DNA of 33,461 bases from Salinisphaera sp. (lineage in GTDB: Bacteria > Pseudomonadota > Gammaproteobacteria > Nevskiales > Salinisphaeraceae). The notes below the pieces were generated by a model that had not been told where the DNA came from, made no database searches, and saw nothing but the letters and a program-made list of their open reading frames with translations. Every line of letters starts with the position of its first letter. Positions within the stretch are counted from its first letter, which is position 1. The stretch covers positions 1 through 33,461 of the forward strand of contig JAQIBT010000026.1 of NCBI GenBank assembly GCA_027858915.1. Reading direction: 5' to 3'. The translations under genes were made by a program, and so were the position numbers. Positions 8,060-15,690 of the stretch are shown here, piece by piece.

Positions 8060-8802
8060 GGCTGGTGATCCCTGCGCTCGGAAACCGCTGATCCGGTGGT
8101 CACGGCGTCGGTGAAGCGATAACCCACGCCCCAGACGGTATGGATATAGCGCGGATGCGCGGGGTCGGCTTCGATCTTGCCGCGCAGACGGTTGATATGG
8201 GTGTTCACGGTATGGTCAAAACCGTCGAACTCTGGCCCCCACACTCGATCCAGCAGATTCCCGCGCGTGAAGCCGTGGCCCGGATGCTGGGCGAACAGTG
8301 CAAGCAGGGCGAATTCCTTGGCGGTGAGTGCGACCGGCTGGCCGCGCAACACGGCCCGATGGGCGTCGATATCCACCACCAGCTCGCCGGTGCGGATCGT
8401 CGCAGAGGCTGGCTCGGTCGCAGGCGGTCGGGCGCGCCGACGCAGCAGGGCCTGGACACGGGCGAGCAGGATATCGGCCTCGAACGGCTTGGTGATGTAG
8501 TCGTCGGCGCCGATTTCCAATCCCTGAACCACGGCCTGGGTGCTGGCTTTCGCGGTAAGCATGACCAGAGGAATATCGACATCACGCGCTCGTATCTCGC
8601 GGCAGACGGTCAAGCCGCCCACCCCAGGCAGCATCAGATCCAGCAATATCAGGGAAGCGCTGGACCAGCGCGTCAGTGCCGTTTCACCGTCGCTGACCCA
8701 GTCGACGGCATAGCCGGCCTTGCCGAGAATCGCGACCAGCAAGCGCCCAATATCGGGATTGTCTTCCACGCAGAGGATGGATTGCGGTATCGGTTGTGAC
8801 AT
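8056..8802 (-). CDS. OmpR-family response regulator
   Basis: A 248-residue transcription regulator. The receiver domain (8-125) has the acidic pair Glu13/Asp14, phosphoacceptor Asp55 (LILLDLMLPG), Thr of MLTAKAS and Lys of DDYITKPFE. A winged-helix DNA-binding domain (about 135-235) shows the typical LTAKEFALLALFAQHPG and HTVNTHINRLRGKIE blocks and ends YIHTVWGVGYRF. It is the first gene of the regulator-kinase-DUF1223 unit and is divergent from the Met-rich peptide and methionine-sulfoxide repair genes, which are the obvious candidate targets. Confidence 0.95.
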   Translation of the reverse strand: MSQPIPQSILCVEDNPDIGRLLVAILGKAGYAVDWVSDGETALTRWSSASLILLDLMLPGVGGLTVCREIRARDVDIPLVMLTAKASTQAVVQGLEIGADDYITKPFEADILLARVQALLRRRARPPATEPASATIRTGELVVDIDAHRAVLRGQPVALTAKEFALLALFAQHPGHGFTRGNLLDRVWGPEFDGFDHTVNTHINRLRGKIEADPAHPRYIHTVWGVGYRFTDAVTTGSAVSERRDHQP

Positions 8803-8858
8803 GGCTCTGGGTCGCAGGGTCGGCAGTCACCACTGTATTGACTCACTGGCACTCTCGC

Positions 8859-8917
8859 ATCACGAAAGCATAAACCGGATATCGCGTGAATTTTGCGGGC
8901 CGTTATCAAATCGTGAT
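8859..8917. promoter_or_regulatory. candidate operator between regulator and Met-repair operon
   Basis: The divergent intergenic region (8803-9020) holds ATCACGA at 8859-8865 and its inverse TCGTGAT at 8911-8917, with a related ATCGCGTGA at 8881-8889. Such repeated half-sites are plausible binding sites for the adjacent OmpR-type regulator. No clear -35/-10 pair could be assigned with confidence. Confidence 0.3.
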
Positions 8918-9020
8918 GATTGCCGACCTGGCCGCGGCTAACGTGATTGTCACCGGAATCATAAAAAGCATCCGGCGTTGAACCACTTTTGCGAGGGCCA
9001 GGCGCCCGAGGAGTCAGATC

Positions 9021-9314
9021 ATCTCGAAGCACACGTATCAATCCGAGGCCCGATTCGTTGCCATTGCTGTTACGGCCCTGATGGCAGGCGGGATGAGCCT
9101 GTCGGCAATGGCCATGGATAACAATATGTCGCATGACAGCATGAAAAGCGACCATATGAGCGGCAACTCAATGTCCAAGGATGGGATGTCGCACGACTTG
9201 ATGGGCAAGGACAAGAGCATGAGCCACGGCTCCATGCAAAAGAATGGCATGAAGAGTGATTCCATGAACCACGACAAGATGAAAGACGGCTCGATGAGCA
9301 GCGGCGACAAGTAA
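9021..9314 (+). CDS. methionine-rich MXXXX-repeat periplasmic peptide, apparent ATC start
   Basis: A small exported protein whose mature part (about 66 residues) is a run of five-residue units beginning with Met (MSHDS, MKSDH, MSKDG, MNHDK and so on). It has 13 Met, or about one residue in five, and no Cys. This matches the pentapeptide MXKDX-repeat family. The only canonical start is ATG at 9081, but that begins inside the hydrophobic core of a signal peptide. The frame upstream encodes ISKHTYQSEARFVAIAVTALMAGG. A strong GAGGAG site (9008-9013) is 7 bases before an ATC codon at 9021, and no ATG, GTG or TTG lies between the upstream stop (8979) and 9081. Start is therefore proposed at ATC (9018 or 9021), giving a complete signal peptide cut after AMA. 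Likely role: oxidant sink and substrate of the downstream reductases. Confidence 0.7.
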   Translation: MSKHTYQSEARFVAIAVTALMAGGMSLSAMAMDNNMSHDSMKSDHMSGNSMSKDGMSHDLMGKDKSMSHGSMQKNGMKSDSMNHDKMKDGSMSSGDK

Positions 9315-9322
9315 TCGCATAA

Positions 9323-9350
9323 GCCGCCAGCGAACGATGTCGCTGGCGGC
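9323..9350 (+). terminator. intercistronic hairpin after the Met-rich gene
   Basis: An 11-base perfect stem: 9323-9333 pairs with 9340-9350, loop ACGATG. No T run follows, and the cytochrome gene starts 24 bases later. It is probably a partial terminator or mRNA-stability element that lets the small Met-rich gene be expressed more highly than the enzymes behind it. Confidence 0.5.
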
Positions 9351-9374
9351 CGCTATTGCCAACCGGATATTGCC

Positions 9375-10277
9375 ATGGCCCTCTCAATCGATAATCCAAC
9401 GGACAGCGCAATCGACACGCACGCCAGTGCTGGGTCGGATTTACCGGTGCGGTCGGCGGTTATCAAGCGCCACGGTGTATTTACGCGTATCTGGCACTGG
9501 GTCAATGCGCTATGTCTGCTGGTGCTGTTGATGAGCGGGCTGCAGATATTCAATGCCCACCCCGCGCTTTACTGGGGCCACGGTTCAACGTTCGCGCATC
9601 CGGTACTGGCGATCGGCGCCTACCGCGCGGCGGACGGTCAACCGGTCGGGACATTGGATATCGGCCATCATCGTTTCATTACCACCGGCGTGCTGGGCGT
9701 GTCGTCCGACAACGGCCAGACGGTGGCACGGGCGTTTCCGAGCTGGGCCACGCTGCCCGGATCGCAGTGGTTGTCGCTGGGCCGTGAATGGCACTTTACG
9801 GCGGCCTGGGTGTTTACTGCCATGCTGGTGTCCTACCTGATTTATTCCGTGATCAGTGGGCGTCGACGCCGATTGATTGCGCCAACCAGCCGTGATGCAC
9901 GCACGTTCGGGCATGCCATCGTCGAACACCTGCGGTTTCGGTTCGAGCGCGTCCGGCATTACAACCCGCTGCAGAAGCTGACGTATCTGGCGGTGTTGTT
10001 CGGATTGCTGCCTTTGATGATTGCCACGGGCCTGTCGATGTCGCCAACCATGGATGCCGCATGGCCCTGGCTGCCGGCGGTTCTGGGTGGGCACCAGAGT
10101 GCGCGCACGCTGCACTTCATCAGCGCGTTTCTGCTGTTTGGTTTCTTCCTGGTCCATGTCGCCCTGGTGCTGGTGTCGGGACTGTTCAACAACCTGCGGT
10201 CGATGACTACCGGCGGCTATCGTATTGCCGATGCGTCCGAGGATGAATCGAATCGACAAGGGAAGCGCAGGTCATGA
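9375..10277 (+). CDS. membrane cytochrome b (b561 type), electron donor to the Mo enzyme
   Basis: A 300-residue integral membrane cytochrome. Helices are visible at about 41-58 (HWVNALCLLVLLMSGLQIF), 138-158 (WHFTAAWVFTAMLVSYLIYSV), 202-220 and 242-265 (HFISAFLLFGFFLVHVALVLVSG). Their His residues (His41, WHF, LHF, VHV) are the expected heme b ligands. A loop of about 75 residues separates helices one and two. It should pass electrons from the quinone pool to the periplasmic molybdoenzyme encoded next. It would play the part MsrQ plays for MsrP, although it belongs to the b561-like family and not to the MsrQ family. Its stop overlaps the next start (ATGA at 10274-10277). Confidence 0.85.
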   Translation: MALSIDNPTDSAIDTHASAGSDLPVRSAVIKRHGVFTRIWHWVNALCLLVLLMSGLQIFNAHPALYWGHGSTFAHPVLAIGAYRAADGQPVGTLDIGHHRFITTGVLGVSSDNGQTVARAFPSWATLPGSQWLSLGREWHFTAAWVFTAMLVSYLIYSVISGRRRRLIAPTSRDARTFGHAIVEHLRFRFERVRHYNPLQKLTYLAVLFGLLPLMIATGLSMSPTMDAAWPWLPAVLGGHQSARTLHFISAFLLFGFFLVHVALVLVSGLFNNLRSMTTGGYRIADASEDESNRQGKRRS

Positions 10278-11083
10278 AGCCTCAGAATGATAAGACAGGG
10301 CTGATCGTGCCCGATGTGGCGCGTCGCCGATTGATTGCCGGCCTGGCTACCGGCTTCGGCGCGTTGGGCGCCAGCGTGCTGCTGGGCGGCTGCGATCGTC
10401 TGGTCACCAGCGATGCCGCACAGCGCGTTGTGGGTTCTACGCAGAAGCTGACCCAGGCCGCGCAGCGGCTGGTCGCCTCGCGCGAATCGCTGGCCCGTGA
10501 GTTCGATGCCAGCCAGATCGCGCCGACTTTTCGCACGAACGGCACCACGAACCCGCAGCAAGCCGCGTATCGGCGATTGCTAGCCGATGGCTTTTCGGAT
10601 TGGCAGCTGCGCGTCGGTGGCCTGGTGGAGCGCCCAGCCTCGTTCTCGCTGGCTGCACTCAAGGCCATGCCCTCGCGCACCCAGATTACGCGGCACGACT
10701 GCGTCGAAGGCTGGAGTTGTATTGGCCAGTGGACCGGCGTGCCGCTCACCCAGATACTGGATGCGGTGCGCCCGCAGGATGCGGCCCGCTATGTGATCTT
10801 TCACTGCGCGGATCACGTCTACGGGGCGGCTACCCCCTATTACGAAAGCCTCGATATGGTCGAGGCGCATCATCCGCAGACCATTTTGGCGTATGGATTG
10901 AACCGGCAGACGTTGCCGGTGGCCAACGGTGCGCCGCTGCGGCTGCGCGCCGAACGCCAGCTCGGTTACAAACAGGCCAAATACCTGATGCAGATCGAAC
11001 TGGTCGATTCCTTCGCGAGTATTCAAGGGGGCAAGGGCGGTTGGTGGGAGGACCGCGGTTATCAATGGTGGGCAGGTATATGA
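10274..11083 (+). CDS. molybdopterin-dependent oxidoreductase (sulfite oxidase/MsrP superfamily)
   Basis: A 269-residue enzyme with the oxidoreductase molybdopterin-binding fold. The N-terminus has a twin-arginine stretch (ARRRLIAG, residues 16-23) and a lipobox LLGGC (Cys40), so it is probably exported folded by Tat and perhaps lipid-anchored. Cys143, in HDCVEGWSCIGQWTGVPL, is the expected Mo ligand. E. coli MsrP has a similar CVEAWS block. Together with the coupled cytochrome b and the exported MsrB and MsrA behind it, reduction of methionine sulfoxide in the envelope is the best guess. Another S- or N-oxide is possible. The gene overlaps both neighbours by four bases. Confidence 0.85.
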   Translation: MKPQNDKTGLIVPDVARRRLIAGLATGFGALGASVLLGGCDRLVTSDAAQRVVGSTQKLTQAAQRLVASRESLAREFDASQIAPTFRTNGTTNPQQAAYRRLLADGFSDWQLRVGGLVERPASFSLAALKAMPSRTQITRHDCVEGWSCIGQWTGVPLTQILDAVRPQDAARYVIFHCADHVYGAATPYYESLDMVEAHHPQTILAYGLNRQTLPVANGAPLRLRAERQLGYKQAKYLMQIELVDSFASIQGGKGGWWEDRGYQWWAGI

Positions 11084-11703
11084 AACATCGAGACATGAAC
11101 ACACAAGTTTCCGAACAGCCGTTATCGAACCATGCGCCGGATATCGGCCGACGACGGCTGCTGTTGGGCTCCGGGCTGGCGCTGGGCGCCGGTGCGCTGG
11201 CCAGCATGGGTTGGCCAGCGCGCACGCTGGCCGCCGGTACGTCGTCCATGGTCCAGGTTGTCGTATTCGACGACAACGGCCAGCGGATGGGTGATCGCTT
11301 GGTGCCGCTCGTGCAGAAAAGCGAGGCACAGTGGCGCAAGCAGCTGTCGCCGGCTGCGTATCGCATCCTGCGCGAAGACGGCACCGAGCGTGCGTTCTCG
11401 GGCGATTACAACAAGCCAGACCGGCCCGGATTCTATCGTTGCGTCGGCTGCGGCAATGCGCTCTACGACGCCGCGACGCAGTTTCACAGCGGGACCGGAT
11501 GGCCGAGCTTCTGGCAGCCGATCGCCGAGGAAAACGTCAGTCGACACAGCGATCGTACGTTTTTCATGACGCGGACGAAGATATCCTGCAAGCAGTGCGA
11601 GGGGCATCTCGGGCATGTCTTTAATGACGGCCCGAAGCCGACCGGACTGCGCTACTGCATGGACTCTGTCGCGCTGCGGTTCGTGCCGACCGGCTCGGCC
11701 TGA
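11080..11703 (+). CDS. msrB: exported peptide-methionine (R)-S-oxide reductase MsrB
   Basis: Reduces the R epimer of protein methionine sulfoxide. The 207-residue protein starts with a Tat signal (GRRRLLLGSGLALGAGAL, residues 23-40, then ARTLAAG). The catalytic domain has the family order: GTERAFSGDY, zinc Cys121/Cys124 (CVGC), SGTGWPSFW, zinc Cys170/Cys173 (CKQC), GHLGHVFNDGP and catalytic Cys193 (RYCMDSVAL). No further Cys is present, so there is no resolving cysteine. The ATG at 11080 overlaps the Mo-enzyme stop, and an in-frame ATG at 11095 is an alternative. Most bacterial MsrB proteins are cytoplasmic, so the Tat signal matters: it places the enzyme with the neighbouring envelope proteins. 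Confidence 0.93.
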   Translation: MKHRDMNTQVSEQPLSNHAPDIGRRRLLLGSGLALGAGALASMGWPARTLAAGTSSMVQVVVFDDNGQRMGDRLVPLVQKSEAQWRKQLSPAAYRILREDGTERAFSGDYNKPDRPGFYRCVGCGNALYDAATQFHSGTGWPSFWQPIAEENVSRHSDRTFFMTRTKISCKQCEGHLGHVFNDGPKPTGLRYCMDSVALRFVPTGSA

Positions 11704-11719
11704 ATCATCTATTCAAAGA

Positions 11720-11739
11720 GGGCGAGCCTTCGCTCGCCC
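11720..11739 (+). other. intercistronic hairpin before msrA
   Basis: GGGCGAGC (11720-11727) pairs perfectly with GCTCGCCC (11732-11739) around a CTTC loop. It abuts the msrA ribosome site (GGAG, 11741). It has no T run and could tune mRNA processing or msrA translation. Confidence 0.5.
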
Positions 11740-11752
11740 AGGAGACCATGAC

Positions 11753-12469
11753 ATGAACCAGACGCTCACTCATATTCTGCCATCGGCCCTGATTGCAGTG
11801 GCTGGGCTGACGCTGGCCGCCTGCACGCTGGGCACATCGGCCCACGCCAATGATACCTATGGCACGGCGATTCCAGCACCCACGGCCCACTTGGCCAGCC
11901 AGCCGCACGGTACCCAGACTGCGGTGCTGGCCGGCGGTTGTTTCTGGGGCATGGAAGAAGTCTTTCAGCACGTAAAGGGCGTCACCGATGTGGTGTCCGG
12001 CTACGCCGGTGGCGACAAGGCCCATGCCAATTACAGCGATTCCAGCTCGGGCCGCTACGGCGACGCCGAAGCGGTGAAGATCAGCTATGACCCGCAGAGG
12101 ATCAGCTATGCCGAGCTGCTGCGGATCTATTTCTCGGTGGCTCACAACCCGACACAGATCGATCGCCAGGGACCGGATGTCGGCACCCAGTACCGTTCCG
12201 AGGTGTTCGCCGCGGATGCGGCCCAGGCGCGTGTGGCGCGCGATTATATCCAGCAGCTGCAGAAAGCCGACGTATTTGACGCAGCAATCGCGACCAAGGT
12301 GTCAGTCGGCAAGAACTTCTTCCCGGCCGAGTCCTATCATCAGAACTACGCCGAAAGACATCCGGACAGCTACTACATCCGCATCAACGATGCGCCCAAG
12401 GTGGCAGCGCTCGAGACACGGTTTCCGGCCCGTTACCGGGTGCCGCACAAGTTGGCATCCAACGGCTGA
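11753..12469 (+). CDS. msrA: lipoprotein peptide-methionine (S)-S-oxide reductase MsrA
   Basis: Reduces the S epimer of methionine sulfoxide. It has 238 residues. A lipoprotein signal ends at LTLAAC (Cys24), so it is probably anchored to a membrane facing the periplasm. A linker follows, then AVLAGGCFWGMEEVF with catalytic Cys63, VVSGYAGG, GDAEAVKISYDP, and the PTQIDRQGPDVGTQYRS and AESYHQNY blocks of MsrA. There is no other Cys after Cys63, so it is a one-cysteine type. The start has GGAG 8 bases upstream. It is the last gene of the plus-strand operon. It faces the GGDEF gene tail to tail, 12 bases away. Confidence 0.94.
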   Translation: MNQTLTHILPSALIAVAGLTLAACTLGTSAHANDTYGTAIPAPTAHLASQPHGTQTAVLAGGCFWGMEEVFQHVKGVTDVVSGYAGGDKAHANYSDSSSGRYGDAEAVKISYDPQRISYAELLRIYFSVAHNPTQIDRQGPDVGTQYRSEVFAADAAQARVARDYIQQLQKADVFDAAIATKVSVGKNFFPAESYHQNYAERHPDSYYIRINDAPKVAALETRFPARYRVPHKLASNG

Positions 12470-12481
12470 ATTGGTGAGCGT

Positions 12482-14143
12482 TCAGATCGTCGGCGACAGT
12501 TCAGAGCTCTCGGCCGCCACCACCCGGTTGCGGCCGGCGCGCTTGGCGACATAGAGACGTCGATCGGCGTCGTCGATCAGCGTCTCCATATCGTGACCGG
12601 CTGTCGCTTGAATAATGCCGGCGCTGAAGCTGCTGAAGAAAACATCCTGGCCGGCCAGAAACTGAAACTTATTGAACGCCACACGGAGTTCATCGAATAT
12701 ACGTGTGGCCTGCTCGAGTTCGCAATCGTGCATGACGGCGAGAAATTCCTCGCCGCCATATCGACTGACGAGGTCCGAGGTGCGCAGGCGTCGATGCAGC
12801 AGGCTGGCGAGCGCGTGAATGACGTCGTCGCCCACGAGATGGCCGTGGGTATCGTTGACGCTCTTGAAATGGTCGATATCGATCATGGCCGCGCATAGCG
12901 GTATCCCGGTTCGTTGTGCTCGGGCGAGGGACGTGGCCAGTTGTTCCTTGATATCGGCGTGCTTGAGCAGGCCGGTCAGGCCGTCTCGCGAGAGCGCCAT
13001 CGACAGCATGCGCGCACGCCGTGCGCGTGCGGTGACTGCGGCCAACAGTATGTTGGGGGCGATTGGCTTGACCAGGAAATCGTCGCCGGCCTTGGTCATG
13101 GCGACCAATTGCTCGCCGGCATCGCCAACGGCCGACAGATAGACGATCGGTACCTGCAGCCAGCGCGTGTGATAACGCACAATCTGGGCGAGTTCAGGGC
13201 CGCTGCATCGAGGCATGCGTACGTCGAGCACCAACACATCCGGGTTGAAGCTTTCGAGGGTCGACAAGGTTTCTTCCGGCTCGCTCAGCGTTATCACCGA
13301 GAATCCGGCGGTCTCGAGTACCAGCTGATGATAGCCGAGCGCCGCTTGGTCGTCGTCGACAATCAGCACGCGCATCGGCGGGGCTCGATGTCGGCGCAGG
13401 TGATTTTCCAGCACGCCGGCGAGCCGGATCGGCTCGAGCGGCCGGCTGAAGAATCCCTCGACACCGGCGCGCACGGCTCGCAGTTGAACATCGAATTGCT
13501 GCGACTCGTCGGTTGCGAACAACGGCAGGGGCGGGTTCATCTCGCGCTGGATCGCCTCGCCGATGGATAGCCCATCGATGGCGTTTTCACCGCCAAAATG
13601 CAGGTCCAGAATGAGCGCATCCGGGCGCATGTGCCGACAAGCTTCGATAAGCGCTTCGCTGTCCGTGAACAGGGTGGGGCGGTAATGGAAGCTGGCGAGA
13701 ATGTCATGCAGCTGAGCGCCCAGCGTCTTGTCGTCCTCGAGGATATAAATATGCCGCGGATTGAGTGGTTCGATCTGGCCTATCCGCGAAGGCCCCGTCG
13801 GCCTGGCCGGTTGTTTGGACGAGAGGTCGCGCGTCCATGTACTGAGCGTAGACAGGCTGACGCGCAGTTCGTTGATATTGGCATCTGCCGGATCGGCGAG
13901 TAAGGCATCGATGCGTTGCTCGAACAGGTGTGCTGCCTCGCTGATCGAGGCCAGCCCAAAGGTCCCGGCGCCACCGGCGATCTTGTGCAGCCGGTCGCGC
14001 ATCATACGCCATGGATCTGGGTCATGGGAGTCGGGCGGCAGCATTCGGGCGGCGGCAGCCAGCTGTATCAGTTCCTGGTGCAGCCAGACGGTATATTCCT
14101 CGCGCATTTGTGTCAGGCGCGTCTGGATCATCAGTTCAGGCAT
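12482..14143 (-). CDS. HPt-REC-REC-GGDEF diguanylate cyclase
   Basis: A 553-residue signalling protein expected to make cyclic di-GMP. An N-terminal HPt domain has RLHKIAGGAGTFGL (His53). The first receiver (about 131-250) has Asp180, but Lys is replaced by Arg in the FFSRP position. The second receiver (about 257-370) is canonical, with DDD at 263-265, Asp307 and LVKP Lys359. The GGDEF domain (about 385-545) has the active GGEEF at 463-467 and an intact inhibitory I-site RxxD (Arg454-Asp457) five residues before it. The start has a GGAA site. The gene lies 39 bases after the natural stop of the broken GAF-PAS sensor, so the two probably formed one phosphorelay/c-di-GMP unit. Confidence 0.93.
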   Translation of the reverse strand: MPELMIQTRLTQMREEYTVWLHQELIQLAAAARMLPPDSHDPDPWRMMRDRLHKIAGGAGTFGLASISEAAHLFEQRIDALLADPADANINELRVSLSTLSTWTRDLSSKQPARPTGPSRIGQIEPLNPRHIYILEDDKTLGAQLHDILASFHYRPTLFTDSEALIEACRHMRPDALILDLHFGGENAIDGLSIGEAIQREMNPPLPLFATDESQQFDVQLRAVRAGVEGFFSRPLEPIRLAGVLENHLRRHRAPPMRVLIVDDDQAALGYHQLVLETAGFSVITLSEPEETLSTLESFNPDVLVLDVRMPRCSGPELAQIVRYHTRWLQVPIVYLSAVGDAGEQLVAMTKAGDDFLVKPIAPNILLAAVTARARRARMLSMALSRDGLTGLLKHADIKEQLATSLARAQRTGIPLCAAMIDIDHFKSVNDTHGHLVGDDVIHALASLLHRRLRTSDLVSRYGGEEFLAVMHDCELEQATRIFDELRVAFNKFQFLAGQDVFFSSFSAGIIQATAGHDMETLIDDADRRLYVAKRAGRNRVVAAESSELSPTI

Positions 14144-14191
14144 GGAAATTGTTCCAGATAGTCTTGATCTGTGCGGCCAGCGTCATCTTTG

Positions 14192-14224
14192 CAGTGCCTG
14201 TTCCAGTGCCTGTTCCAGTGCCTG
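14192..14224. repeat. 12-base tandem repeat at the 3' end of the GAF-PAS gene
   Basis: CAGTGCCTGTTC occurs almost three times in a row. On the coding strand it gives ALEQALEQALQ, a heptad-like helix. Its length is a multiple of three, so changes in copy number would keep the frame. Confidence 0.85.
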
Positions 14225-14245
14225 GAGTTGGCTGCGGTCGATGGC

Positions 14246-14268
14246 GATACCCAGATACCCAGATACCC
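14246..14268. repeat. 8-base tandem repeat causing a frameshift
   Basis: GATACCCA is present three times, the last copy short by one base. Because 8 is not a multiple of 3, gain or loss of a unit switches the reading frame at the end of the second PAS domain. Confidence 0.85.
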
Positions 14269-15690
14269 GGTCACCGAACCTGCCCGGTCGTGGATACCGC
14301 TGATTACCAGCCGTACAAGACGCTGTTCGCCGTCTTGACGCACAAACGTCCAGTCGCGACTTTCGGTTTCTCCGCGGGACGGACGCGCCGTCAGCGCCGC
14401 GATGTCAGCAAAAGGCGTGCCGTATTCAGCGCTGATCGGTGCGGCGTATTCTGCGATTTCGTCCCGCCTGCAGAAACTGGCCGGCGTGATCTGCCCGACC
14501 GCCTGCTCGGCGGTGTAACCGAGCAGCCGTTCAGCGCCCGGATTGAATACCGTGATCTGGCCGTGACGATCGGTCGCTATGATTGCGACCTCGGTCGATG
14601 CATCGATCACCGCCTGCAGGTGTTGGCGTACGTCGGCCAGCTCCTGTTCGCGCTGCTTGCGCTCGGTCACATCGTGCATGACCGCCACTGCCCCGAGCCG
14701 CGTGTGTCGAAGAATGCCCGCGCATTGCTGGTAATGGAACGCGGTGGCTGGCCGCGAGCCTTGATGCATATTTCCGCGTCGCGCACGATGTCGCCATTCC
14801 AGGCACGCAACAACGGTACCTGCGACGGCGCCAGCGGGGTGCTGCAGTCGGCTTCAAACAGGCCGAAATGCGCGGCCCATTGCTCGGGGGGCAGCTGCAT
14901 CGGATCGCTGCCGTGCCAGGCACGGGCACGCGAATTGAACAGGCTCAGCTGGCCATTGATGTCGCTGGCCACAACGCCTTCTGGGATAACCTCCAACAGA
15001 CTGTCGAGCATCGCCTGCCGTGTTTCGGCCTTGCGTGTCTGCGCTCGCTGCTCGATCAGACGCCGCGCGAGCATGGCGAGATCCTCAAGTGCCGATAGCT
15101 GATCCGGTTCCAGCGTGCGGCGCACGGTATCGAATACGCACAGCGTACCGAGACAATGTCCGCCTTCCACAGTGAGCGGAGTGCCGGTATAGAAACGGAT
15201 ATGCGGGGCACCGGTCACGGCGGCCAGCGAGGCAAACCGGTGGTCCTGGCTGGCATCCGGAAGATAGACCGGTTCGCCGCTGGTCACGACGCCGCCGCAG
15301 GGTGCGTGCGCGCGCGGCAACTCGTCGACGCCCAGGCCGACGCCGCTCTTGATCCACAGACGATGCTCGTCGATCAGCGAGATGACCGCGAAGGGCGTGT
15401 GGCACAGTTGTGCCGCCAACCGCGCGATCGCATCGAATTCGGCCTCGGCTGCGCTGTCGATGATCCCGTATTCAGCAAGCGCGGCCAGCCGGGCCGCTTC
15501 CCGGTCCGGGTGTTCACGCATGGGTTGGGCTGTCGCTTTCAATGGAATGTTTCGGGCGCTGGTATCCGTTATCGCTGTATCGGACATGCGGCCGATTTCT
15601 TGATAGCTGGCTGAAGGTGGGCGCTATACAGACTGCATGCGCGCTAACACGGTGGCCTGGCCGTTCGAGGAACGCGTATGCTCGCGAGTG

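Larger units (their letters stand above)
14183..15587 (-). pseudogene. GAF-PAS-PAS sensor with two slippage-type frameshifts
   Basis: From the ATG at 15587 the frame reads a GAF domain (about residues 28-170) and a PAS domain, then runs out of frame near 14691 and stops at 14667. The next frame carries on the protein: GAVAVMHDVTERKQREQELADVRQHLQAVIDAS, then a second PAS domain. Adding one G to the G4 run at 14691-14694 gives a continuous DTRGSGAVAVMHDVTERK. Near the 3' end, three copies of an 8-base unit (14246-14268) shift the frame again. With two copies the reading is TGYLGIAIDRSQLQALEQALEQALQR, then stop at 14183. As given, the sequence encodes only a truncated GAF-PAS protein (306 residues). 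It could be a decayed gene, a contingency locus or a sequencing error. Confidence 0.8.

Noticed and set aside
8845-8860. A second sigma-54 promoter from TGGCAC at about 8845
   Set aside because: The -12 position reads GCATC-like sequence instead of TTGC, so the element is incomplete.
8837-8880. A sigma-70 promoter using TTGACT at about 8837
   Set aside because: No -10 hexamer lies at 16-18 bases. The nearest A/T-rich hexamer is about 25 bases away.
9081-9314. ATG at 9081 as the true start of the Met-rich peptide
   Set aside because: It has no ribosome site and removes the charged N-terminus of an evident signal peptide. Kept only as a fallback.
14192-14268. A CRISPR-like array from the short tandem repeats
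   Set aside because: The units are 8 and 12 bases, directly tandem with no spacers, and lie within a coding region.
14131-14769. A separate PAS-domain gene
   Set aside because: It begins in the middle of the first PAS domain. It is the continuation of the upstream gene after a one-base frameshift, and its last 30 residues come from the 8-base repeat shift.
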